Made by a program: the position numbers and the translations under genes. The notes under the pieces are model-generated. The model made no database searches and had not been told where the DNA came from. It worked only from the letters and a program-made list of their open reading frames with translations. From NCBI GenBank assembly GCA_937888775.1, contig CALAQT010000501.1, positions 1 through 43,951 on the forward strand: a stretch of DNA of 43,951 nt, in the 5' to 3' direction. The DNA comes from an uncultured Actinomycetes bacterium (lineage in GTDB: Bacteria; Actinomycetota; Thermoleophilia; Solirubrobacterales; Solirubrobacteraceae). The first letter of the stretch is position 1. Every line of letters begins with the position of its first letter. Shown one piece after another: positions 23,241 through 31,455 of this stretch.

Positions 23241-25284
23241 ACCAACGCTCGGCCCGCTCGACCTTCCCGCATTCCTGGTCAAGCAGCTCAAGCCCGAAAA
23301 GCACGGCCTGACTGAACTGAATCTCGTCCAGGCGATCCAAGAGATCGAAATCCAGACGCAGATCCTCGGTGCCAGCTTCATCAAAGTCCATGTCATCGAC
23401 CCCGAATGGACGATCATGACCTCCGGGCTACTCAAGGTCAACGAAGACGGACTGCTGAATGAACTAGAGGTGGAATTCCCCCACAAGACGGGCTACTTCT
23501 GGCGGTTCTGCGCAGTTGAAGGCTCAACCGAACTCTCCCAGGCCAACCTGATCCTGACCTTCGAGGATCGGGTCGTGGCAAACCTCCGGGAGCAGTGGGG
23601 CCACAAGACCGCAAGCCCGGGCGCCTCGACTCGAGCGGAGTTCATCAAGGCCCTGGTCGATGAGGCCAACCTGAAGGACCCCTCCAAACCGCGCATCCAC
23701 TTCGTCTCTCCGGGCCTGCACCGCAAGGAACCCGTGGCCGAAGCCAAACCGACGAAAACCAAAGTCTCCAAACAGATCGAAGAAGCGGCGGCGAACAAGG
23801 AACGGGGCGTCCACGCTGGGGCGAATGTCAAAGTCAAGACGGCGGCTGCGACCTCGACCCAGCTTGCGCTTATCAACGAAGTGCTGGGCATCGCCAACGA
23901 ACTCAACGCTGGCCCTCTCGCCACCGAAGCCTTGATCGAGGCGTGCATCGACGAGAACGACTTTACGAACAACCCTGGAGGAGGCGGCGGCTCGAGCGGC
24001 CTATTGCAGATGATCCCCTCGACGGCGGCTGCTGTCGGAATCAGCCAGCTAGATGTCAAGGGTCAGGTCACGGCCTTCCTGACGAACACGCTCTACCACA
24101 GCGTCCCTGGTGGGGCAATTGGCTACGCCAAGGCTCATCCGAACGCCTCGGCCGCTGAGGTGGCGACAGCGCTTCAGGGCAACGCGGCGGGCGCGTCGGT
24201 CTACCAGGAATGGCAGGCCAACGCTCAGGAAATCATCCACGCCGGCGGGGGAGTGCGGGCGGGCGGCACGAGCCCCACGAGCTCCAACGAATCTGACGTA
24301 GGCCAGCTCTCCAGGGGCACGACGACCAACCCGGACGAGGACTCCTGGGACTGCATCGTGCGCCTAGCGCAGCAGGTCAACTGGGACCTGTTCACGGACG
24401 GACGCGACACCGTCTTCTACATGGATGGCCCCGACCTCATCGCCCAGAGGCCCGTCCTCTACATCAACGTCAAGGACAACCACATCATCAAGGAGGACAA
24501 AGGCGGTCAGAAGATCGAAGAATACGGAGCCCTGATCCGGCCGCTGTCCTTCACCTACGACAACACGACCTTCGAATACCGGGCCACGCACAAGGTCAAA
24601 CAGAAGCTCCAGCGCAAGTCCAAGATCTCAAAGCCCCAGACCCCCTCAGAGGTCAGGATGCTCATGCTCTGTGGACTCACGGAGTACCACGCCGGCGACG
24701 TGTTCGTGTTCAGCCACTGCGGTCCGATCTCCGAAAACGGGGGCCGGTGGATAGTGGCAGACGCGACCAGGGAGACGATGAAGTATCCCTACACGAAATT
24801 CATCCTTGTCCCGCCGACCCTGCCGCTGCCGGAGCCGAAAGCCGAAGCCATCACACCGGGGGGCGGAACGAGCGCAGCGGGAGCCGCAGGGGCCGCACAG
24901 AAGGCGCTGGGGGAAAAAGCGAAGTACCGCTACTCCCAGGCCAACCGGGAAAACAACGGCTCGCTGTTCGGCCCAGAACCGCGCCTGATGGACTGCTCGT
25001 CCTTCGTGACGCTCTGTTACAAAGAAGCCGGTCTACCCGATCCCAACGGCATGAGCTACAAGCCCATCGGCAACACAGACTCCCTGATCCACCACATGAA
25101 AAAGACCGCCAACCCCCAACCCGGGGATCTCGCGTTCTTCGGCTCGAGCGAAGCGGCCACCGATCACGTCAACATAGTCATCGGCGGCGGGAAGTCGATC
25201 TCGATGGGCAAAGAAGGCGATCCCTCGGAAGGTGCCTCCGAATCTCTCGGCCCTTCCGGCTTCCTCGGATACTGGACTCCCTGA
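23233..25284 (+). CDS. Baseplate hub with lytic transglycosylase-like and NlpC/P60 domains
   Basis: A 683-residue multidomain protein. Residues 1-150 are a gpD-like hub domain. Residues about 215-340 carry an SLT-like module: EALIEACIDENDF with probable catalytic E241, then SSGLLQMIPSTAAAVGI. Residues 360-545 return to hub folds. Residues 560-683 form an NlpC/P60 endopeptidase: MDCSSFV with catalytic C588 and TDHVNIVIG with H645. The two hydrolases should cut glycan strands and peptide stems of the host wall during DNA entry. Confidence 0.88.
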   Translation: MSEPTLGPLDLPAFLVKQLKPEKHGLTELNLVQAIQEIEIQTQILGASFIKVHVIDPEWTIMTSGLLKVNEDGLLNELEVEFPHKTGYFWRFCAVEGSTELSQANLILTFEDRVVANLREQWGHKTASPGASTRAEFIKALVDEANLKDPSKPRIHFVSPGLHRKEPVAEAKPTKTKVSKQIEEAAANKERGVHAGANVKVKTAAATSTQLALINEVLGIANELNAGPLATEALIEACIDENDFTNNPGGGGGSSGLLQMIPSTAAAVGISQLDVKGQVTAFLTNTLYHSVPGGAIGYAKAHPNASAAEVATALQGNAAGASVYQEWQANAQEIIHAGGGVRAGGTSPTSSNESDVGQLSRGTTTNPDEDSWDCIVRLAQQVNWDLFTDGRDTVFYMDGPDLIAQRPVLYINVKDNHIIKEDKGGQKIEEYGALIRPLSFTYDNTTFEYRATHKVKQKLQRKSKISKPQTPSEVRMLMLCGLTEYHAGDVFVFSHCGPISENGGRWIVADATRETMKYPYTKFILVPPTLPLPEPKAEAITPGGGTSAAGAAGAAQKALGEKAKYRYSQANRENNGSLFGPEPRLMDCSSFVTLCYKEAGLPDPNGMSYKPIGNTDSLIHHMKKTANPQPGDLAFFGSSEAATDHVNIVIGGGKSISMGKEGDPSEGASESLGPSGFLGYWTP

Positions 25285-27080
25285 TGGACCCAACCCAGCT
25301 AGTCCGCCAGGACATCCACATCGAATACGCGCCCGTGCAGCGCGGCCACATCTCCAAGGTGCTGCCATCCGTCACCGAAGGCGTGATGGTCATCCTGCCC
25401 GAAGGCTCGACCGAACATCTCTACGGCCCCTGCAAAGTGGCGGCGCTATGGGGGATCACGACGCCTGAAGTGGGCAAGGCATGCGTCGTGGTTTTCGATG
25501 AACAGAACCAGCCGACGGTGGTCTGGTGGGATGGCGTCTATGGCGGCGAAGGCGGGATCGTCAGCGTCAAGGACTACGGGGCGACGGGGGAAGGTGAAGC
25601 CTCCTACGCTGCGGACCTCGTGGCCTTCGATGCGGCGTTTGCCACAGTAGCGGCTCTAGGTGGGGGGACCGTCTTCGTCCCAGATGGCGTCTACGTTCCG
25701 CCAGCCCTCGGCTATCGCGTGCCATCCAACGTCACGGTGCAGTTGGCAGACGGCGCGATCATCCGGCCGAACATGGTTCACGGTGGTACTAACGCCTGTG
25801 GCTTTCAGAACACTAAAGCGGGCTGGGGCGAAGACCCGACACCGTACAACGGTAACGACAACATCCACATCGAAGGCGGCTGGATCGACCTGACGGAAGT
25901 GGATGCGAAAACGGGAAACATAGGCATCGAGCTACTTGGGTGTCGTGATTCCAGCGTGGATTGCAAGTGCACCGGCGGGGCTTACGGAGTCATTCTGGGC
26001 GGCGCCGGGACGGCGGGCGAGACTCCATGCCAGCGGATCAAGGTTAGAGGCACCTTCTTCCCGTTGAACGCCAACAGCACGGGTGGGGTGGCCGTGACCA
26101 ACTGCGAAGACTACGACGTGGATGTCATGGTCCGGTGCCCCGACGCCTCGGGAACGACGCTTTGCCTGGACTGCGAGCCCAACGCGCCCACCGACACGCT
26201 CAAGGGCGGGCGGATCAAAGGGAACTTCTACGGCGGCCGGGTCATAACCCAATCAGCAGCGGCGACCGACCCCGATCGCATGGCGGGTATTGACCTGTCC
26301 GGTATCAACCTGCATGACGGGGCGACAATGACCATCGCCACGCCCGGAACGGTCGTCAATGGATACACCGTTACCGCGAGCGGCAGCCCCGCCGGTGGAT
26401 TCCCCAACGTTGCCATCAGCGTTGAACGCACCGCTCCCAGCGCAACGATGGCCGCTGACGGCACCACGATCAGCGGGGGAACCATCAGGGATGTCCCCGC
26501 CTCCAATACCTTCCCCGGCATCAAGGTCCAGGATGCCTCCTACTGCATGATTGCCGGCAACGCCGTGGTGGATGACCGCCCGACCTCCTACACGACCTAC
26601 GCCGTCGAAGAGAAGGTCTTGCTGGAGCATGTTGTCTCAGGATGCGCGGCGAGCGCCGGTGCGGGCATGAAAGTCAAAGTCGCCGCCGGGGAAGTTGAAT
26701 CCGAAGCCAAAGCGAAACAGGCCGTGGCGGGGAACGAAGTCACGATCGAAGCTGCTGACGCACTGAAAGAACGCGTGGACCTGATCGTGGTCAAACTCAG
26801 CACGGGGGTTGCCAGCATCGTCAAAGGCGGCTACCCGGTGCAGCCCGAATTGCCCGCACCGGCCCTTCTCGCGGCAGCTCCATACACCCCCGCAGGCTAC
26901 ACCCCCGTCGCGCGGGTTGTCGTCAAAGCGGCTGTGACGGAAATCAAAGCGGCGAACATCCTCGATAACCGCCTGTTCGCCACGAACAACAACGTGCTTG
27001 GCCCCACTGTGGCGAGAGGGACGCTCTCCGGCACACACAAAAAGGTGGGGGCGAATACCAAGGAAGTGGTACCCACCTGA
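25284..27080 (+). CDS. Baseplate spike (OB-fold) fused to a beta-helix tailspike-like domain
   Basis: A 598-residue protein coupled to the hub stop. Residues 1-90 (VQRGHISKVLPSVTEGVMVILP, YGPCKVAALWGI, GKACVVVFDEQNQPTVVWW) are a gpV/gp5-type OB domain that binds the hub. Residues 95-445 begin VSVKDYGATGEGEASYAADL, the start of pectate-lyase-like right-handed beta-helices, and continue with repeated strand-turn units. The C-terminal 150 residues are Ala/Lys/Glu-rich. A single-chain spike plus beta-helix could pierce and degrade a surface glycan; enzyme activity is not shown. Confidence 0.78.
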   Translation: MDPTQLVRQDIHIEYAPVQRGHISKVLPSVTEGVMVILPEGSTEHLYGPCKVAALWGITTPEVGKACVVVFDEQNQPTVVWWDGVYGGEGGIVSVKDYGATGEGEASYAADLVAFDAAFATVAALGGGTVFVPDGVYVPPALGYRVPSNVTVQLADGAIIRPNMVHGGTNACGFQNTKAGWGEDPTPYNGNDNIHIEGGWIDLTEVDAKTGNIGIELLGCRDSSVDCKCTGGAYGVILGGAGTAGETPCQRIKVRGTFFPLNANSTGGVAVTNCEDYDVDVMVRCPDASGTTLCLDCEPNAPTDTLKGGRIKGNFYGGRVITQSAAATDPDRMAGIDLSGINLHDGATMTIATPGTVVNGYTVTASGSPAGGFPNVAISVERTAPSATMAADGTTISGGTIRDVPASNTFPGIKVQDASYCMIAGNAVVDDRPTSYTTYAVEEKVLLEHVVSGCAASAGAGMKVKVAAGEVESEAKAKQAVAGNEVTIEAADALKERVDLIVVKLSTGVASIVKGGYPVQPELPAPALLAAAPYTPAGYTPVARVVVKAAVTEIKAANILDNRLFATNNNVLGPTVARGTLSGTHKKVGANTKEVVPT

Positions 27081-27388
27081 TGCCCATTACTTCACCGCAT
27101 AACGCTCCCACCTTCTCGATCGGTCAGAAAGGCACAGCCGTGGTCGAACAGGGCTCTGAAGGGGATCTGCTCGCGCGCGCCAAGAACGTCTGCGTCTGCC
27201 CGATCGGCTTTCGCGAGGACAACCCTGAATTCGGCATCCCGTCCCTGCTGTTCAAGACGACTCCGTTGGACATCTCCTCGGTGCAGACCGAAGTCGAACG
27301 CTGGGCCGAGGTAGACCTCACGGTTTCCGAATACGCCGAAGGGCTCCAGACCGCCATCCGCAACATCCTCGCCGAAGTGGGTCCCTAG
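27080..27388 (+). CDS. Baseplate wedge protein, gp25/gpW family
   Basis: A 102-residue protein with the family pattern: an early NVCVCPIGFREDNPEFGIPSLLF, then a helix TEVERWAEVDLTVSEYAEGLQTAIRNIL. The EF-G-IP-LLF region is the lysozyme-like fold shared by T4 gp25 and P2 W. It joins sheath to wedge. The start overlaps the spike stop and the J gene follows with no gap. Confidence 0.85.
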   Translation: MPITSPHNAPTFSIGQKGTAVVEQGSEGDLLARAKNVCVCPIGFREDNPEFGIPSLLFKTTPLDISSVQTEVERWAEVDLTVSEYAEGLQTAIRNILAEVGP

Positions 27389-28816
27389 ATGGCTTACGTC
27401 GAAGTTGAAATCACCACCAACGAACAGACGATCCGCGAAGAAGGAATCGCCAAGCTCAAAGAACTCCTAGAAGCCAAGGGGCTGGTGGGCTGGGAAGCCA
27501 ACGAAGCCGACCTCTCGGTCATCCAGATCGCCACGGACGCCAGCATGGTCCCGATCGTGGCTCAGATCGCAGCCGTGGTCCCGCCGGCCATCTTCCGCAA
27601 ATTCGGAACTGAACTCATCAAGGTCCTCTACAACGAAGGCGCAGCGGCGACGGTCACGACCAAATGGACGCTGGTGGAAGAAGGCGGCGAATACCCAGCG
27701 CATACGATCGAAGTGGGCACGCAGCTCTCGATCGGGGAACTGGCCTTTCTGGTGCAAGCCAACACATCGGTAGCCAAAGGCGAATCCACGAAGAACGTCG
27801 TCCTCGTCGCCGCCGAACGCGGGACCGAATTCAACAACCTGACTGGCACCGTCCAGCTCGTCAACGCCCTGAGCTACGTCAAAGAAGTTACCATCATCGG
27901 CGAAACCTCGGGCGGGGTCAACCAGGAAACCGACGAAGAATACGAGAACCGCCTCCAGGCAGCGCTGAAGCTTCAGGCCCCGCGGCCCGTTACCGCCGCC
28001 AACTTCGCGGAAATGGCCTTGCAGGTTCCCTCGAGCATCGTTCCGACGGGCGTGGTGGTTGGACGCACCACAGCGATCGACGGCTACAACCCGGCGACGA
28101 ACGAACCGGAAGCAAAAGTCACATCGGGGTCAACGGAAATCAACGAAATCACGAGCGAAACGGGACTGACCGTCAACACGGAAGTCGTCGGCACGGGTGT
28201 CCCGGCAGGGACATTGCTGGTGTCGAAAACCAAAGCGGGCGAATGGAAAATGTCCGCCAAAGCTACGTCAAGCCCTGCAAAAGGGAAATATCAGTTCATC
28301 GGCTCGTACGAAAACCAGCGCACGGTCACGACGTTCGTGACCGACAAAAAAGGCAAAGCTCTGACGACGGAAGCGATGGAGTCGATCGAAGACTGGCTCG
28401 AGGAATTTCGCGAGATCAACTTCCTCCCTCCCGTTCGGGCGGCCAAATACTCCGAAGTGAGGGTCACGACTCAGGTCCACGTACTCCCCGGCTACACCGC
28501 GGCCTCGGTCGAAGCCAACGTCAAAACCGCGATCGAAAAGTTCCTCAACCCGGAAACCTTCGGCAACCCGACAGGGCAGACCACCGGCGCGAACTCCTGG
28601 CTGAACATCATCCAGGGCTACTCGATCGTCCGCTACAACACGATCCTCGGCGTCATCGAGGCGGTCCCCGGCGTGCAGTACGTGTTCACCGGCTCAACGG
28701 GTCTGGCGATGGGCCTCGAAGAAGCGCCGGGGGCCAAAGTGGCCGACATCGTTCTACCCGGGCCAGCGCCGCTGCCAGAAACCAAAGCAGCCGAAGTCAA
28801 AGTGACCTCAGCGTGA
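27389..28816 (+). CDS. Baseplate J-like protein
   Basis: A 475-residue protein. The N-terminal AEGIAKLKELLEAKGL-like helices, the TNNLTGTVQL strand, ETSGGVNQETDEEYENRLQAALKLQAPRPVTAANFAEMAL and the C-terminal VRVTTQVHVLPGYTAASVEANVKTAIEKFLNP are the hallmarks of gpJ/gp6-type wedge proteins. A Thr/Lys-rich insert of about 60 residues (near 240-300) looks like an added surface domain. Confidence 0.92.
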   Translation: MAYVEVEITTNEQTIREEGIAKLKELLEAKGLVGWEANEADLSVIQIATDASMVPIVAQIAAVVPPAIFRKFGTELIKVLYNEGAAATVTTKWTLVEEGGEYPAHTIEVGTQLSIGELAFLVQANTSVAKGESTKNVVLVAAERGTEFNNLTGTVQLVNALSYVKEVTIIGETSGGVNQETDEEYENRLQAALKLQAPRPVTAANFAEMALQVPSSIVPTGVVVGRTTAIDGYNPATNEPEAKVTSGSTEINEITSETGLTVNTEVVGTGVPAGTLLVSKTKAGEWKMSAKATSSPAKGKYQFIGSYENQRTVTTFVTDKKGKALTTEAMESIEDWLEEFREINFLPPVRAAKYSEVRVTTQVHVLPGYTAASVEANVKTAIEKFLNPETFGNPTGQTTGANSWLNIIQGYSIVRYNTILGVIEAVPGVQYVFTGSTGLAMGLEEAPGAKVADIVLPGPAPLPETKAAEVKVTSA

Positions 28817-29418
28817 GCTACACCGCCACCACGATCTACGGCAAACGCCGGGAAGAACGCCTCGAACCCTGGCTCGACCCCGCCGGCGACCTCGCGCGCC
28901 TGTGCGATGCGGTCGGTCAGATGTACCAGGCCATCCTCGAAGTCGCCGAAGAATCGGGGGAAGACGGCTCAGCAGGCTACGTCCCGCCCTGGGGGAAGCT
29001 CCTAGACCCCGTGAACTGCCCAGCCAAGGATTTGCCCTACCTGGGCCAGTTCGTGGGCGTAGAAGTCCCCAAAGGGGCCACGGGAGCAGAAGCAAGGGAA
29101 GCGGTCAAACACGAGGCCGGTCTCGAACGCGGGACGCTCGCCTCGATCGAAGCGGCCATAGAACGGATCATCGGCGCTGCGCCCTACACGATCCAGGAGC
29201 GCACGGAAGCGAACGGCTCGGAAGGCGCGTACCACTTCAACGTCCTTGTCGGCACTGGCAAATCCTCGACGGCGCTGAAAGAAGCGATCGAAGCCGTCAA
29301 GCCGGGCGGAGTGTTTTTCTCGATCCTCGAAGTCAAAAACTCCTGGCTACAGGCCGTCAAAATCTGGTCAGCAACTGGCGCCACGGCCTGGTCGGCAGCC
29401 AAAGAAGGGAACACCTAG
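28813..29418 (+). CDS. Tail protein I-like
   Basis: A 201-residue protein from a GTG overlapping the J stop. It contains LCDAVGQMYQAILEVAEES, CPAKDLPYLGQFVGVEVP and RGTLASIEAAIERIIGAAPYTIQER, the layout of phage tail protein I, the wedge component between J and the fibre. The C-terminal KSSTALKEAIEAVKPGGVFFSIL fits too. The last residues (WSATGATAWSAA) repeat a W-S-A motif. Confidence 0.8.
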   Translation: MSYTATTIYGKRREERLEPWLDPAGDLARLCDAVGQMYQAILEVAEESGEDGSAGYVPPWGKLLDPVNCPAKDLPYLGQFVGVEVPKGATGAEAREAVKHEAGLERGTLASIEAAIERIIGAAPYTIQERTEANGSEGAYHFNVLVGTGKSSTALKEAIEAVKPGGVFFSILEVKNSWLQAVKIWSATGATAWSAAKEGNT

Positions 29419-30075
29419 ATGGCTAACAAAACTGCGGCACCATGGGAAATCCCATATCCCGAAGCGGCCGACGAAATCAAAGTCTACCCGACGCTGGCGA
29501 AAGAACTCGCGGAACGTGTCGCCAAACTGCTCGGCGAACACGTCCTGACCTACAAAGCCCACGCCGCTTCCTACGAAGCTAAATCAGGCGAACTCGGGGA
29601 ACTCACGAAAACGGGGCAGACCGTCACCCTGCCCCTGGCAGCCACGGCCAATCAGATCATCGGTATCTGGATGGGAACCAGCGGAAGCGTCAAAATCACG
29701 ACCTCGGGGGGCGTGAACATCTTCGGTGACTTCATCACGGGGCAGGCCACTATCGAACTGACCGCCTATCAGCACGTCATCCTTCAATCCAATGGCGCGG
29801 GCTGGCTCATCCTCGCTGGTGAACCGAAGCGGACAGAAACCTACAGTGCCGCAAAAACCTTTACCAAAGCAGAAGCAGAAGCCGGGGTCGAACCGAGCGC
29901 CGCACGTCCTGCCTTTGTCCTCCTGGAAGGAGTCGGAGCGGCTGGCTCGACCGTCACCGTTGGAGGCGTCAATCTGAAAACTATGCCGAAAGAATCACGC
30001 CTTAGCTTTATTGTTCCACCGGGACAGAAATGGACTGCCGCCATAGAAGTCGTAGAGAATCACCTGCTTCTCTAA
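29419..30075 (+). CDS. Tail fibre or receptor-binding protein
   Basis: A 218-residue protein directly after the I-like gene, the usual fibre position. Residues 1-45 are helical and may attach to the baseplate. Residues 65-145 (QTVTLPLAATANQIIGIWMGTSGSVKITTSGGV, QHVILQSNGAGWLIL) and 170-218 are beta-rich. It is short for a fibre. It is the last virion gene; its stop touches the stop of the convergent minus-strand gene with no bases between. Confidence 0.65.
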   Translation: MANKTAAPWEIPYPEAADEIKVYPTLAKELAERVAKLLGEHVLTYKAHAASYEAKSGELGELTKTGQTVTLPLAATANQIIGIWMGTSGSVKITTSGGVNIFGDFITGQATIELTAYQHVILQSNGAGWLILAGEPKRTETYSAAKTFTKAEAEAGVEPSAARPAFVLLEGVGAAGSTVTVGGVNLKTMPKESRLSFIVPPGQKWTAAIEVVENHLLL

Positions 30076-30585
30076 CTACCGTCGGTGGTGCTTAGGTGCG
30101 TGGTGGTGCTTAGGGTGGTGGACGATGGGGGCTATGCAGCCAACCGAAAGCTCCTGCTCTTCTTCCTGCTGCCCCGACGCAAGTGGGCCGTCTCCTGGCT
30201 CACCTCCGCCGTACATGATGTTCGTTGGATCTGGACTATGCGCTGGATCGCTGGGGTTAGTCGCAGCAAAGTAGGATGTGCCAAGCACCAGATGGCCGAA
30301 CTCGTGAACGTAGTTACGACACATGTAGGCCGGGAAGGCTCTCCAGTCAAGGGCGGCCGAGAATGTGATTCCACAGGCGGTGAGGTCGGCGTAGGCGGGC
30401 TCCGTCGAGGGGATCACTGTGGCGAGGGTGAACGTCTCTCGTCCGCACGGTGGCTGGGAGACATGCCAGTAGGCGACCGCTACGCCGCGAGCCCAGGTTA
30501 TCTCCGCTGTGATTGGTCCTTCGGCTACCGCACTCCCCGGTAGAGCCAAGGCAAGAGCGGTGAGGATAAGGACTAGACGCTTCAT
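30076..30585 (-). CDS. Secreted metzincin-like zinc metalloprotease with His-rich tail
   Basis: A 169-residue protein from the ATG at 30585, coupled (TGATGA) to the lipoprotein gene. Residues 1-22 are a signal peptide (MKRLVLILTALALALPGSAVA). The zinc motif HEFGHLVLG has H94, E95 and H98. H116 (DPAHSPDP) is the likely third ligand, followed by NIMY with M124 as the Met-turn. Spacing to the third His is longer than the usual HExxHxxGxxH, so it is a divergent matrixin-like member. The tail is HHPKHHHAPKHHRR. Export and proteolysis at the host envelope are inferred. Confidence 0.72.
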   Translation of the reverse strand: MKRLVLILTALALALPGSAVAEGPITAEITWARGVAVAYWHVSQPPCGRETFTLATVIPSTEPAYADLTACGITFSAALDWRAFPAYMCRNYVHEFGHLVLGTSYFAATNPSDPAHSPDPTNIMYGGGEPGDGPLASGQQEEEQELSVGCIAPIVHHPKHHHAPKHHRR

Positions 30586-31049
30586 CAGCAACCCCTAACG
30601 CCCGAGCTAGCGAGACACGCTTCTTCTCGGGCTTCGATTCGACGGTTTTCCTGTTCGGCTTCTTGGTTCGCCTGTAGTTCCGCGAGGGTCCCGTGCGGGG
30701 CTTCGGGAGGACACGGTTCCGGTTCGCCCCGTTCAACGGCTTCACGGTTGTGATCGCCTTCTTCTTCTGAGGCTTTGGCGGTGGCCGGATGCCCGCATTC
30801 ACTGTGGGGTGTGGTGGTGGCTTCCGAGGGAGCGTGCTGGGCTTCTTCCTCGGCTTTGCGTGCATCATGCGATCGATCGGGTTTCTGGATGACGGGCCTC
30901 GGCTGATGTATCGGCATCTTGCCGAATGCTGGCGGCGCGTTCTGCGTTACGGCGGCTGGCGTGACCCTCGTGACGGCCGTCCGAGCCGAACCACAACCGG
31001 ACACCACGAGCAAGATAAGCACGGCAATGAGGGAGTAGGAGAGCTTCAT
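30585..31049 (-). CDS. Predicted lipoprotein
   Basis: A 154-residue protein. The ATG at 31049 is chosen because GGAGGG lies eight bases upstream and the ATG overlaps the previous stop. The signal MKLSYSLIAVLILLVVSGC ends in a lipobox with lipidated C19. The rest is Glu/Ala/Pro-rich, with further Cys residues and a charged coiled coil (ELQANQEAEQENRRIEAREE). Possible roles include surface exclusion or a lysis accessory; no family recognised. Confidence 0.65.
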   Translation of the reverse strand: MKLSYSLIAVLILLVVSGCGSARTAVTRVTPAAVTQNAPPAFGKMPIHQPRPVIQKPDRSHDARKAEEEAQHAPSEATTTPHSECGHPATAKASEEEGDHNREAVERGEPEPCPPEAPHGTLAELQANQEAEQENRRIEAREEACLASSGVRGC

Positions 31050-31231
31050 CCTTCGGCCCTCCGATCCCAACGCCTGCGCTCAGCGAGTCCGACCCGTTCG
31101 ATCTCGGCCGGCGTGGCGCTCATGCGCTCGAAGACGCCCTCAATGCGACGGCGGTCCTCTTGGGTCCTGCGCTCCTCCATCGTGCGGGACTCTACTACTG
31201 CGTCGGGTGGGGCTGTAGTCTGGGCTTGCAT
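31046..31231 (-). CDS. Small charged helical protein, first gene of the minus-strand unit
   Basis: A 61-residue protein, very rich in Glu and Arg (ESRTMEERRTQEDRRRIEGVFERM), predicted to be one long helix. AGGAGGT precedes the ATG and the 3' end overlaps the lipoprotein start. It could be an adaptor or regulator for the unit. No family recognised. Confidence 0.5.
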   Translation of the reverse strand: MQAQTTAPPDAVVESRTMEERRTQEDRRRIEGVFERMSATPAEIERVGLAERRRWDRRAEG

Positions 31232-31254
31232 GGGAGTCGTACCTCCTGTGCCAT

Positions 31255-31283
31255 GCCCCCGGACGTTGATCCGTCGCGGGGGC
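31255..31283 (-). ncRNA. 5'-leader hairpin element, copy A
   Basis: Read on the minus strand, a 7-bp stem GCCCCCG/CGGGGGC, a single bulged C, a 4-bp stem GACG/CGTC and a 6-base loop lie between the promoter and the ribosome site. AAGC precedes it and ATGG follows. Copy B at 36289-36317 has the same flanks, bulge and loop size but an inner stem of GCTG/CAGC, a compensatory change. This supports a functional RNA structure. Confidence 0.7.
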
Positions 31284-31299
31284 GCTTGATGTCCTCAGA

Positions 31300-31328
31300 G
31301 CAATAGCACTTGACCGCAGCCCTGTCAA
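31300..31328 (-). promoter_or_regulatory. Promoter of the minus-strand unit, TTGACA-17-TATTGC
   Basis: On the minus strand a perfect TTGACA (31323-31328) and TATTGC (31300-31305) are separated by exactly 17 bases, with an extended TGC before the -10. It is the best promoter in the window and would start transcription about 15 bases before the leader hairpin. Confidence 0.75.
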
Positions 31329-31361
31329 GCACCCTGGACAAACGTACTAAGGAGGCTCCTC

Positions 31362-31439
31362 ATGGGAGCACTAATCGATGTGCTGGTCTTCGTCGTCTTC
31401 GTCGTCGTGCTGGTCTGGGTAATCAAGCAGTTTGTCTAA
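31362..31439 (+). CDS. 25-residue membrane peptide
   Basis: A tiny frame after AAGGAGG: MGALIDVLVFVVFVVVLVWV then IKQFV. It is a single membrane helix with very short ends. The ribosome site is near perfect, and the next gene also has one, so it is probably real. It may be a lysis-associated or toxin-like peptide; function unknown. Confidence 0.55.
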   Translation: MGALIDVLVFVVFVVVLVWVIKQFV

Positions 31440-31455
31440 CGCAAGGAGGGCAAGG

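Noticed and set aside
26637..27038. Long minus-strand reading frames in the tail genes
   Set aside because: They are shadows of the plus-strand coding frame in GC-rich DNA and have no domain pattern or coupling.
30085..30543. 152-residue plus-strand frame opposite the metalloprotease gene
   Set aside because: The minus strand has a signal peptide, zinc motif, coupling and promoter; the plus frame has none of these.
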